Positions 1-7,099 of a stretch of 7,854 nt of DNA are shown piece after piece. This DNA is from Rhodospirillaceae bacterium (GTDB lineage: Bacteria > Pseudomonadota > Alphaproteobacteria > UBA828). The position numbers and the translations under genes are program-made. Location of the stretch: assembly GCA_028819955.1 (NCBI GenBank), contig JAPPKP010000066.1, positions 1-7,854 on the forward strand, read 5' to 3'. Below the pieces are notes generated by a model, which did not search any database, was not told where the DNA came from, and saw only the letters and a list, made by a program, of their open reading frames with translations. Within the stretch, counting starts at the first letter, position 1; each line of letters starts with the position of its first letter.

Positions 1-532
1 TGGTCATGAAGCCGCTCTCGATCCCGATCGCCTCGTGCAGCACCGAGGCGACCGGGGCCAGGCAGTTGGTGGTGCAGGACGCGTTGGAAACGATGCGGTG
101 CTCGGGCGTAAGCGCAGTGTGATTGACGCCGTAGACCACGGTGAGGTCGGAATCCGTTCCGGGGGCCGAGATCAGGACCGCGCGGGCGCCGGCGTCCAGG
201 TGTGCCTCAGCTTTCTCACGCGCGGTGAAGATGCCGGTACACTCGAGTGCCACGTCGATGCCGAGGTCGGCCCAGGGCAGCAGCGCCGGATTGCGCTCGC
301 TCAGCACCTGGATCGGCCCCGCGCCGATGTCGATGGCACCCTCCGCCACCTCGACGGTGCCGGGAAAGCGCCCGTGGACCGAATCGTAGCGCAGCAGGTG
401 GGCGTTGGTCTCCACGTCGCCCAGATCGTTGAGGGCGACGACGGTGAGATCGGTGCGGCCGGACTCGTGGATCGCGCGCAGGATGTTGCGGCCGATCCGC
501 CCGAACCCGTTGATAGCGATGCGAACCGTCAT
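1..532 (-). CDS. gap: Type I glyceraldehyde-3-phosphate dehydrogenase, N-terminal 177 residues (partial)
   Basis: Catalyses the reversible NAD-dependent oxidative phosphorylation of glyceraldehyde 3-phosphate to 1,3-bisphosphoglycerate in the cytoplasm (glycolysis, gluconeogenesis or Calvin cycle). The reading frame opens with the Rossmann motif INGFGRIGRN (residues 7-16). NDLGD follows at 35-39; its Asp36 corresponds to the residue that binds the adenosine ribose in NAD-preferring enzymes. The hallmark SNASCTTNCLAP spans 149-160, with catalytic Cys153. The frame runs off the left edge just after FMT (175-177). The family is about 335 residues, so roughly the C-terminal half of the catalytic domain is missing because of the window edge, not a mutation. 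The ATG at 532-530 is supported by GGAGG at 537-541, four bases upstream, and by the motif position expected for the family. It lies 99 bases downstream of tkt, a common alphaproteobacterial order in which pgk often follows. A candidate promoter sits just upstream. Confidence 0.96.
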   Translation of the reverse strand, partial: MTVRIAINGFGRIGRNILRAIHESGRTDLTVVALNDLGDVETNAHLLRYDSVHGRFPGTVEVAEGAIDIGAGPIQVLSERNPALLPWADLGIDVALECTGIFTAREKAEAHLDAGARAVLISAPGTDSDLTVVYGVNHTALTPEHRIVSNASCTTNCLAPVASVLHEAIGIESGFMT

Positions 533-561
533 GATCCCTCCGCTCCATGAGATGCCGCGTC

Positions 562-590
562 TTGCTATCGGCTTGGCCTGCGGCGGTCAA
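562..590 (-). promoter_or_regulatory. Candidate sigma70-type promoter for gap
   Basis: Read on the minus strand, TTGACC (590-585) matches five of six -35 consensus bases. It is followed by a 17-base spacer and TAGCAA (567-562), a weak -10 that matches three of six bases. A start near position 555 would give a leader of about 23 bases containing the GGAGG site. The -10 is poor, so this is a suggestion only; gap could also be read through from tkt. Confidence 0.3.
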
Positions 591-602
591 CCGCCATCGC
601 GG

Positions 603-619
603 CGGCGCGGCCCGCGCCG
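603..619 (-). repeat. Inverted repeat (7-bp stem, 3-base loop) between tkt and gap
   Basis: Bases 603-609 pair perfectly with 613-619 around a three-base loop, forming an all-GC hairpin 13 bases past the tkt stop codon. There is no T-run on either side, so it is not a classical intrinsic terminator. It could be an attenuating or RNA-stabilising stem at the tkt 3' end, or a chance result of high GC content. Confidence 0.35.
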
Positions 620-631
620 GCTCGGAGCGCC

Positions 632-2647
632 CTACAGGCGCGCTTTCGCTGCCGCGACCACGGCGCCGGCCGTGATGCCGAAGTGGGCGTAAAGGTCTTT
701 GGCAGGCGCCGAGCCGCCGAAGCTCCGCATTCCGACGACGGTGCCGCCGGGGCCCACGTAGCGCTCCCAGCCGAGCGGGCTCGCGGCTTCAACCGCGACC
801 CGGATCACGTCGGTGCCGCCCAGCACGCACTCGCGATAGGCGGGCTCCTGCTCGTCGAACAGCTCCCAGCAGGGGAGCGAGACCAGCCGCGTCGGCACGC
901 CGTCGGCCTCCAGCGTCTGCCGTGCTTCGTCGGCAATCGCGCACTCCGACCCTGTTGCGAGCAGCACCACCGCTGGCGACCCCGACGACGCCTCGCGCAG
1001 CACGTAGCCGCCGCGCGCGCAGGCATTCCCGGCGCCGTTCTCGCCATCCCGCAGATAGGGCACGCCCTGTCGAGTCAGCGCGAGCACCGACGGGCGCTCC
1101 GCGTTCGTCAACGCAAGCTCCCAGCATTCCGCCGTCTCGATGGCATCGGCGGGCCGGAAGAGCAGCAGGTTGGGCATGGCCCGCAGGCTGGCCAGGTGCT
1201 CGACCGGCTGATGGGTCGGGCCGTCCTCGCCGAGCCCGATGGAATCGTGGGTCATCACGTAGATGACGCGGACCTCCATGAGCGCGGACAGCCGGATCGC
1301 CGGCCGGCAATAGTCGGTGAAGGTGAGGAAGGTGCCGCCGAAGGGGATGACCCCGCCGTGCAGCGCCATGCCGTTCATCACCGCGCCCATGGCGTGCTCG
1401 CGCACCCCGTAATAGAGGTAGCGGCCGCCGTAGTCGCCGGGCGCGATCGGCGCGAGCTCGTCGCTCTTCGTGCCGTTGGAGCCGGTGAGGTCGGCCGAGC
1501 CGCCGATGAGGGAGGGCAGGGCGTCGGCGATGGCGCCGATGACCCGCTTGTTGGCGACCCTGGTGGCGATGGTGGGGCGCTCCTCGGCAAGCGTGGCCTT
1601 CAGGCCCGCGAGCGCCTCTGCGAGTGCCGCCGGCAGCGAGCCCACGGCCGCCCCGTCGAATTCGGCCCGTTGCCCCGCGTCGAGGGCGGCGCGGCGCGCC
1701 TCCCAGGCCTCGCGCGCCTCCTTGCCGCGCACGCCGAAGGCGCGCCAGGCGTCCAGGATCGCATCGGGCACCGTGAAGGGTGCGTGCGGCCAAACCAGCG
1801 CCTCGCGGGTGCCCGCGATCTCGTCGGGCCCAAGCGGCGCGCCGTGGCTCGCTGCGGTGCCGGCCTTGGTCGGCGCGCCGTAGCCGATCACCGTTCGGCA
1901 CTCGATCATCGAGGGCCGTGGCTCGGCCTTGGCCGCGGCGATGGCCGCCGCCACCGCGGCGGGATCGTGGCCGTCGACGCGCAGTGTGTGCCAGCCGGCG
2001 GACTCGAAGCGCGCCCGCGCGTCGTCGGAGCAGGAGAGGCTGGTGGGGCCGTCGATGGAGATGTCGTTCGAATCGTAGAGCACGATCAGGCGGTCGAGCC
2101 TCAGGTGACCGGCGAGCGAGATTGCCTCCTGGCTGATGCCTTCCATCAGGCATCCGTCGCCGCAGACGACATAGGTGTGATGGTCCACCAAGTCCTCGCC
2201 GAAGCGGGCGGCCATGCTGCGCTCCGCGAGCGCCATGCCGACCGCGTTGGCGAGGCCCTGGCCGAGCGGGCCGGTCGTGGTCTCGATCCCGGCGGCGAGG
2301 CCGTACTCGGGATGACCCGCAGTGCGACTGCCGAGCTGGCGAAAGTTGCGGATCTCGTCGATGTCGATGTCCGGATAGCCGGTGAGATAGAGCAGCGAAT
2401 AGAGCAGCATCGAGCCGTGACCGTTGGACAGCACGAAGCGGTCCCGGTCGGGCCAGTCGGGGCGCGCGGGATCGAACTTGAGGAACTGGCCGAAGAGCAC
2501 GGTTGCGACGTCGGCAAGGCCGAGCGGCATGCCGGGATGGCCGGAGCGGGCTTGCTCCACCGCATCCATCGAAAGGGCGCGGATGGCGTTCGCCATGTCC
2601 CCGTGGTCGACGCGCGGTGCGCGCCCTTCAGCCGTCATGGAAGGCAT
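632..2647 (-). CDS. tkt: Transketolase
   Basis: Thiamine-diphosphate enzyme that moves two-carbon ketol units between sugar phosphates in the non-oxidative pentose phosphate pathway and the Calvin cycle; cytoplasmic, normally a homodimer. At 671 residues it has full family length with all three domains. The N-terminal pyrophosphate-binding domain has SGHPGMPLG (35-43), SNGHGS (74-79), GPLGQG (126-131) and the ThDP/metal motif from GDG (163-165) to Asn194. His268 lies in SHGAPLG. The pyrimidine-binding domain carries the catalytic glutamate Glu417 in GVREHAMG and the substrate-loop residues [11 protein letters not shown] (475-485). The C-terminal domain ends with [17 protein letters not shown] (643-659). 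Two ATGs compete as start: 2647 (GAGG about 4 bases upstream) and 2638 (the same GAGG 13 bases upstream). Neither spacing is ideal, and the choice changes only three residues. tkt lies 90 bases after the DUF924 gene and 99 before gap. Confidence 0.97.
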   Translation of the reverse strand: MPSMTAEGRAPRVDHGDMANAIRALSMDAVEQARSGHPGMPLGLADVATVLFGQFLKFDPARPDWPDRDRFVLSNGHGSMLLYSLLYLTGYPDIDIDEIRNFRQLGSRTAGHPEYGLAAGIETTTGPLGQGLANAVGMALAERSMAARFGEDLVDHHTYVVCGDGCLMEGISQEAISLAGHLRLDRLIVLYDSNDISIDGPTSLSCSDDARARFESAGWHTLRVDGHDPAAVAAAIAAAKAEPRPSMIECRTVIGYGAPTKAGTAASHGAPLGPDEIAGTREALVWPHAPFTVPDAILDAWRAFGVRGKEAREAWEARRAALDAGQRAEFDGAAVGSLPAALAEALAGLKATLAEERPTIATRVANKRVIGAIADALPSLIGGSADLTGSNGTKSDELAPIAPGDYGGRYLYYGVREHAMGAVMNGMALHGGVIPFGGTFLTFTDYCRPAIRLSALMEVRVIYVMTHDSIGLGEDGPTHQPVEHLASLRAMPNLLLFRPADAIETAECWELALTNAERPSVLALTRQGVPYLRDGENGAGNACARGGYVLREASSGSPAVVLLATGSECAIADEARQTLEADGVPTRLVSLPCWELFDEQEPAYRECVLGGTDVIRVAVEAASPLGWERYVGPGGTVVGMRSFGGSAPAKDLYAHFGITAGAVVAAAKARL

Positions 2648-2691
2648 GGGCCCTCGTCTCGTGCCGCGCCGTCGCGCCGAGAAGTGGGCGC

Positions 2692-2720
2692 AACATGCCC
2701 CCCGCCGGGGTGAGCGTCAA
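2692..2720 (-). promoter_or_regulatory. Candidate sigma70-type promoter for tkt
   Basis: On the minus strand, TTGACG (2720-2715, five of six -35 bases) is followed by a 17-base spacer and CATGTT (2697-2692, three of six -10 bases). Transcription would begin near 2685, giving a leader of about 38 bases before the tkt ATG. The geometry is the same as the candidate upstream of gap. The weak -10 keeps confidence low. Confidence 0.3.
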
Positions 2721-2734
2721 CCGCGTGCTCGCGG
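2721..2734 (-). repeat. Short hairpin after the DUF924 gene
   Basis: Bases 2721-2725 (ccgcg) pair with 2730-2734 (cgcgg) around a four-base loop, three bases past the DUF924 stop codon and directly upstream of the candidate tkt -35. There is no T-tract. It might mark the 3' end of the upstream transcript, but a 5-bp GC stem is easily found by chance in DNA of this composition. Confidence 0.2.
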
Positions 2735-2737
2735 GAG

Positions 2738-3274
2738 CTAGAACGAGGAGTTGGGAGTCTTGAGGAAGGCGATTTCCTCCGCCGTGGAGGGGCGCGAGAG
2801 CGCCTTGTTGCGATGCGGATAGCGTCCGAAACGGTCGATGATCGCCTTGTGCTGCAGCTCGTATTTCAGGCTCTCGGGATCGTCGATGGATTCGAAGAGT
2901 CGCACGGCGATTTCGTGGATGAGGCGCGATTCGCTGTGCTCGTAGGGCATGTAGAAGAACTTCCGGCGTTCCAGCATCACCGCTTGATCGGCACGCGCAC
3001 GCACCGCCTCCTGCGCGAGCGCCAGCGCCATGCCGTCGCAGGCGAAGGCGCGCGGGTCCTCCCGTTAAAGATTTCGGGAGAACTGGTCGACCACGATGAT
3101 CTCGGCGAGGCGTCCCTCCGGCGCCTCGCGCCAGTCGTGCAGCTCGCCGAGCGCTGCGCTGGCGTGGAGGGCACCGAACTCGCTGCGGATCGCCTCGTCG
3201 AAGGCGGGGTCCTTGGCCCACCACTGATCGGGACCGTTGCGCTCGAACCAGAACGAGAGGACCTGTTCGATCAT
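2738..3274 (-). pseudogene. DUF924 family protein, interrupted by an in-frame TAA at codon 70
   Basis: The frame from ATG 3274 reads as a DUF924 family protein (Pfam DUF924, a TPR-like helical fold; function unknown to me) for 69 residues. It then meets TAA at 3067-3065 and continues in the same frame to TAG at 2740-2738. The upstream part has VLSFWFERNGPDQWWAKDP (5-23) and GRLAEIIVVDQFSRNL (54-69). After the stop come REDPRAFACDG (71-81), FFYMPYEHSE (106-115), DRFGRYPHRN (147-156) and a C-terminal RPSTAEEIAFL. Joined, it is 178 codons including the internal stop, the usual family length. Relatives typically have NLYRG at the break, so TAA stands where a Tyr codon (TAC or TAT) is expected; one base change explains it. 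GGAG at 3287-3284 lies 9 bases before the ATG and overlaps the kdsB end, suggesting translational coupling. Possible explanations are a genuine recent nonsense mutation, a sequencing error or readthrough. No frameshift is needed. Confidence 0.85.
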
Positions 3275-3280
3275 GTTCCG

Positions 3281-4057
3281 TTACTCCAGGCTGCCCGCGA
3301 TTAGCGCCCGTGCCTGCTCCAGTTGCGCCGGCGTGTCGACGCCGAGCGGGACCGTGTCCACGAACGCGACCTCGATGCGCATCCCGTCCTCGAGCGCGCG
3401 CAGCTGCTCCAGTCGCTCGCGGCGTTCGAGAGGGCTCGGCGGGAGCGCGACGAAGCGGGCAAGCGACTCGCGCCGGTACGCGTAGAGGCCGATATGGTGC
3501 CAGAGCGGGCCTTCGCCGGAAGGCGCGGTCGCACGGGTGAAATAGAGGGCCTGGCCGTGCGTCTCCGCCAGCCGATGCGACACCACGGCCTTCACCACGC
3601 TGGGGTCGTCGCGCTCCGCCGGTTCGACGATCTCGGCTGCGAGCGTGCCGATATCGACGGCGGGGTCGGTCAGGAGCGCGAGCGCGCGCGCCGGCAACTT
3701 GGGGTCGATGGTGGGCTGGTCGCCCTGCAGGTTGACCACCGCGTCGTGTTCGCCCGCCGGATCGATCGTCTGCAGCGCCTCGAATATCCGGTCGGAGCCC
3801 GATGGGTGATCGGGATCGGTCATGATCGCCCGCCCGCAGGCACTCTCGACCGCCTCTGCAACGGCGGGCTCAGCGCAGGCAACCACCACGGGGCCGATGT
3901 CTGCAGCCTCGGCCCGCTCAAGCACGTGCACGATCATCGGCCGCCCGTCGATGTCGGCAAGCGGCTTGCCGGGAAGCCGGGTGGAGGCCATGCGTGCTGG
4001 AATCAGCACGATGGGGTTCCGTGGGGGCGGCCTGGTGCTGTTGCCGGAAACGCTCAT
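3281..4057 (-). CDS. kdsB: 3-deoxy-manno-octulosonate cytidylyltransferase (CMP-KDO synthetase)
   Basis: Activates KDO with CTP to give CMP-KDO and pyrophosphate, the donor used to add KDO to lipid A during LPS synthesis; a cytoplasmic, Mg-dependent enzyme. The 258 residues form one nucleotidyltransferase domain. The CTP-binding signature [13 protein letters not shown] spans 19-31, HPSGSDR 84-90 and NLQGDQP 109-115, with a likely metal-binding Asp113. LYFTRA (171-176) and HHIGLYAYR (187-195) form the sugar pocket, followed by [16 protein letters not shown] (210-225) and GVDTP (239-243), whose Asp241 is the second likely metal ligand. The first 14 residues are a proline-rich lead-in not needed by the fold. 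The ATG at 4057 is chosen because an in-frame TGA (the stop of the upstream gene) lies 21 bases before it and no other start precedes the IPAR motif. GAGG lies very close to it. The stop is 6 bases from the next gene. Confidence 0.96.
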   Translation of the reverse strand: MSVSGNSTRPPPRNPIVLIPARMASTRLPGKPLADIDGRPMIVHVLERAEAADIGPVVVACAEPAVAEAVESACGRAIMTDPDHPSGSDRIFEALQTIDPAGEHDAVVNLQGDQPTIDPKLPARALALLTDPAVDIGTLAAEIVEPAERDDPSVVKAVVSHRLAETHGQALYFTRATAPSGEGPLWHHIGLYAYRRESLARFVALPPSPLERRERLEQLRALEDGMRIEVAFVDTVPLGVDTPAQLEQARALIAGSLE

Positions 4058-4078
4058 CCGCCTCGATGCGCCTATCCG

Positions 4079-6100
4079 TCAAGCGGCAGTCATGGGTGCC
4101 GTCGCGGCGCGCAGCCAGGCGAGCGTCGCCGTGTCGTCCGCGAGCAGGGGTGCGAGCGTCTCCGCAACACGCGCGTGGTAGGCGTCGAGCCAGGCGCGCT
4201 CGTCCGCTGTCAGCATGGCGGGGTCGATGAGGGTTCGGTCGATGGGCGCGAGCGTCAGTGTCTCGAAGCCGAGGAATCCCCCGTCGGTGCCGTCGGCCTC
4301 CGTCACCGCCACCAGGTTCTCGATCCGGATGCCGTAGGCGCCGGTCTTGTAGTAGCCGGGCTCGTTGGAGACCACCATGCCAGGCGCGAGTGCAGCCCCG
4401 CTGCCCATCCGGGAGATGCGCTGCGGGCCTTCGTGCACGTTGAGGTAGTGGCCGACGCCGTGCCCGGTGCCGTGATCGTAGTCGAGGCCCGCCCGCCACA
4501 GGAACTGGCGGGCGAGCGTGTCGAGCTGCGCCCCGGTGGTGCCGCGCGGGAAGCGCGCCGTCGCCAGCGCGATGTGGCCGCGCAGCACGTGGGTGAAGCG
4601 GTCCCGGTGCTCCGGCTCGGGCCGGCCGATCGCGACCGTGCGGGTCACGTCCGTGGTGCCGTCCAGGTACTGCCCGCCCGAATCGACGAGGTAGAGGGTG
4701 CCGGGCTCCAGCGTCCGATTGCTCTCCTCAGTCACCCGGTAGTGGACGATGGCACCGTTGGGGCCGGCACCCGAGATCGTGTCGAAGCTCGGACCCCGGT
4801 AGTGCTCGCCGCCGGCGCGCATCGCCGCGAGCTGTGCAACCGCATCGAGCTCGGTGATCGAGCCGGTCGGGGCGGCTGCGAGCCAGGCCAGGAAGCGGGT
4901 CAGCGCCGCACCGTCCCGGCGATGGGCCGCGCGGATGCCGTCGAGCTCGACCGCGTTCTTGCAGGCCTTAGGCAGCGCGCAGGGATCGGCACCGCGAATC
5001 ACCTCGGCACCGCCGTCCCTCAGCCGATCGACCATCCAGACCGGCGTCGCCGCCTCGTCGATCAGCACCGCCTCGCCCGCGCCGGCAAGCGCGTCGAGCA
5101 CGTTCGCCATGGTCTCCGGCACCCGCACGTGCACGGCGTTGCCGAGATGCGCCGGCACCTCGGGGAGGAGCTTGCGGCGGTCCACGAACCAGTCTACGTC
5201 GCCGCCGCCGTGCACGATGGCGAAGGAGTGGGGAAGGGGGCTGTTGGCGACATCCGCGCCGCGTACGTTGAGCAGCCAGGCGATGGAATCGGGCGCGCTC
5301 AGCACCGCAGCGGCAGCGCCCTTTTCCACAAGTCGGCCGGCGACGATCTCTCTCTTGTCGCCTGCTGCGGTGCCAGCGAAGCGCAACGGAAGCGGCGCGA
5401 TGGGGCCGAGCGGGGCCGGCGGCTGATCCGCCCACAGCGCGTCGATGGGATTGTCCTCGCACGGCACCAGGCGGGCGCCGATGTCGCGGCATGGCGCCGC
5501 CATCCGGTCGCGCTCCCGCGCGCCGTGCAGCCGGGGGTCGTAGCCCAGCGCTGCGCCTTCCCCAAGATGCTCCCGAAGCCACGCGTCGGGCGGCTCGTCG
5601 GTGACGTGGCGGTGTTCGTAGAGGCTGCCGTCCACTTGTGCTGCCGCCTGCAAGGTATAGCGCCCGTCGACGAAGAGCGCGGCCTGTTCGGCCAGCACAA
5701 TTGCGATGCCGGCAGAGCCCGTGAAGCCGGTGAGCCACGCCAGCCGCTGCGAGCGCCGGGCGATGTACTCGCCCTGGTGCTCGTCGCTGAGCGGCACCAC
5801 GAAGCCGTCGAGGTCGCGCTTGGCTAGCTCGGCCCTGAGCACCGCAAGCCGGGACTCCTGATGCGGGGTGTCGATCCCGTCCGGTGCCTCGACATAGCTC
5901 CGTCGCAAAGCCTCGAAGGGCTCGGCGTATGCTGCACCAGCGTCGGCGTTCGGGTGGATCAGGCGGAGCCAGTCCCGGTCCTGCACCGCCGCCGCGGCGA
6001 CTCCCCGCACCAGGGCTTCGACCTCGTGGACTGGTGTGTCGATGCCAGCCTCGGCAAGCGCCTGCGCCAGCGTACCGGTCGGTGCAGTTTTCTCGGACAT
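4079..6100 (-). CDS. pepP: Xaa-Pro aminopeptidase (aminopeptidase P, M24B long form) with an N-terminal extension
   Basis: Removes the N-terminal residue from peptides with proline in second position; a cytoplasmic dinuclear-metal (usually Mn) peptidase. It is the long three-domain type like eukaryotic XPNPEP1, not the roughly 440-residue E. coli form. Two creatinase-like domains lie at about 83-215 and 230-390, the pita-bread M24 domain at 395-605 and an M24 C-terminal segment to 673. All five metal ligands are present at family spacing: Asp473 and Asp484 (VDSGGQYLDGTTDVTRT), His547 (GTGHGVGHYLNVHEGP), Glu580 (SNEPGYY) and Glu594 (IRIENL); His453 is a probable catalytic histidine. Relatives are near 600 residues; here about 77 precede the usual start. 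That segment (LAQALAEAGIDTP onward) resembles a PrmC/HemK N-terminal helical domain. No in-frame ATG lies between the extension and the first core domain. The ATG at 6100 is 25 bases after prmA and has only a weak Shine-Dalgarno. The symbol pepP is by function. Confidence 0.95.
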   Translation of the reverse strand: MSEKTAPTGTLAQALAEAGIDTPVHEVEALVRGVAAAAVQDRDWLRLIHPNADAGAAYAEPFEALRRSYVEAPDGIDTPHQESRLAVLRAELAKRDLDGFVVPLSDEHQGEYIARRSQRLAWLTGFTGSAGIAIVLAEQAALFVDGRYTLQAAAQVDGSLYEHRHVTDEPPDAWLREHLGEGAALGYDPRLHGARERDRMAAPCRDIGARLVPCEDNPIDALWADQPPAPLGPIAPLPLRFAGTAAGDKREIVAGRLVEKGAAAAVLSAPDSIAWLLNVRGADVANSPLPHSFAIVHGGGDVDWFVDRRKLLPEVPAHLGNAVHVRVPETMANVLDALAGAGEAVLIDEAATPVWMVDRLRDGGAEVIRGADPCALPKACKNAVELDGIRAAHRRDGAALTRFLAWLAAAPTGSITELDAVAQLAAMRAGGEHYRGPSFDTISGAGPNGAIVHYRVTEESNRTLEPGTLYLVDSGGQYLDGTTDVTRTVAIGRPEPEHRDRFTHVLRGHIALATARFPRGTTGAQLDTLARQFLWRAGLDYDHGTGHGVGHYLNVHEGPQRISRMGSGAALAPGMVVSNEPGYYKTGAYGIRIENLVAVTEADGTDGGFLGFETLTLAPIDRTLIDPAMLTADERAWLDAYHARVAETLAPLLADDTATLAWLRAATAPMTAA

Positions 6101-6125
6101 GGTGGCATTTCTGCCAGTGCGCCGC

Positions 6126-7046
6126 TCACCGCGTCAATATCAGCGTGACCCAGGCGCCGAGCTGGATGCGCCGTCTGAGGCGAAGTCGCCGCGTGCGGAA
6201 GGCCGTGAGCACCAGCCGTTCTTCGTCGGCGAGAAGGCCGGAGAGCACCGCAGCGCCGCCCGGTCGCAAGTGCCGGGCGAAGTCCGGCGCCATCGCGGCA
6301 ATGGGCTTTGCCCTGATGTTTGCGACGATAAGGTCCACCCGGCCGAGCCGTCCCACAGCACCCGCGCGGACGCCTTCTCCCCTCAACACCGCTATCCGGC
6401 GCGAGACCCCGTTCTGCCTCACCGTTTCCCGTGCCGTGTCTACCGCCATGGGGTCGCTATCCAGGGCGAGCACCCGCGCCGGCCATAACCGCGCTGCCGA
6501 TACCGCGAGGATGCCGGAGCCCGTACCGACGTCCAGCACACGGCGCACCCGCCGGTGGCGGGCGAGCCAGTCGAGTGCGAGCAGGCAACCCTGGGTCGAC
6601 TCATGCCGGCCGGAGCCGAAGGCGGGGCCGGCATCGATGAAGAGGGCGAAGCGCTGGCGGGGCGGGGCCTGGTGCGCGCCCACGATCCTCAAACGCCCGA
6701 TCGAGAATGGCGGAAAGGAGGCCAGGGACTGCGCCTCCCAATCGGCGGGACGCACCGGCTCGATCGCCGTGTTGTCGGGCGCCGCGCCGGCTGCCTGGAG
6801 GAGCGCCAGCAGCCGCGCGGGCCGCGCATCCTCAGCCAACGGGGTAGTGCCAAACATCGTGACCCGCAGCGCGTCTCTCGGCCCATCGCGGGCCGGATGC
6901 ATTGCGTCAGCTGTTTCGGCCACCACGGCATCCGTGAGGTCTTCAAGCGCCCTCTCCAGCGCCTCGAAGACAGCCCGGTCGAGGGCCACCTGGAGCCGCC
7001 AGCCCTGGGCCTCGGGGCGTTTTCCGCTCACTGCCGTCCCCAGCAC
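6126..7046 (-). CDS. prmA: Ribosomal protein L11 methyltransferase
   Basis: SAM-dependent enzyme that methylates ribosomal protein L11; cytoplasmic. The 306-residue product has a small N-terminal L11-recognition region (about 15-100), a linker with the PrmA-specific AFGSGRHEST (142-151) and a class I Rossmann methyltransferase domain. SAM motif I is VLDVGTGSGILAV (170-182), the acidic end of strand 2 is in LALDSDPMAV (193-202), and the catalytic-type motif VANIRAKP (241-248) is a variant of the usual VANILAxP. LRPGGAAVLSGLL (260-272) is the conserved strand 5 region. The start is a GTG at 7046-7044; a second in-frame GTG at 7031-7029, preceded by GGGGA at useful spacing, is equally plausible and shortens the protein by five residues. 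It is the first gene of the leftward cluster, and the aminopeptidase follows after 25 bases, an arrangement frequent in alphaproteobacteria. Confidence 0.93.
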   Translation of the reverse strand: MLGTAVSGKRPEAQGWRLQVALDRAVFEALERALEDLTDAVVAETADAMHPARDGPRDALRVTMFGTTPLAEDARPARLLALLQAAGAAPDNTAIEPVRPADWEAQSLASFPPFSIGRLRIVGAHQAPPRQRFALFIDAGPAFGSGRHESTQGCLLALDWLARHRRVRRVLDVGTGSGILAVSAARLWPARVLALDSDPMAVDTARETVRQNGVSRRIAVLRGEGVRAGAVGRLGRVDLIVANIRAKPIAAMAPDFARHLRPGGAAVLSGLLADEERLVLTAFRTRRLRLRRRIQLGAWVTLILTR

Positions 7047-7099
7047 CGCCCAATTCCGGCTAAGATGGGACCCTCGGAACGCACGGTCGGAGACCCGAG

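Noticed and set aside
603..619. The hairpin after tkt as a rho-independent terminator
   Set aside because: The stem is strong, but no T-run follows on the minus strand, and gap lies just downstream in the same direction.
789..2153. A 454-codon minus-strand frame inside tkt
   Set aside because: It is the same strand in another frame of transketolase. The product is Arg-rich without motifs, and tkt itself is intact, so no frameshift is indicated.
683..2713. A 676-codon plus-strand open frame antisense to tkt
   Set aside because: It mirrors a well-supported transketolase on the other strand. Its product is rich in Arg, Gly, Ala and His with no recognisable motif, as expected of the antisense of a GC-rich gene.
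2738..3031. The 3' part of the DUF924 gene as a separate 97-residue gene
   Set aside because: It is in frame with the upstream part and holds only the C-terminal half of the family. Its ATG lacks a properly spaced Shine-Dalgarno, so one interrupted gene explains it better.
3323..5827. An 834-codon plus-strand open frame covering kdsB and the aminopeptidase
   Set aside because: Its length is striking, but it spans two real genes and their junction, has no domain I recognise, and reflects the lack of antisense stop codons in GC-rich coding DNA.
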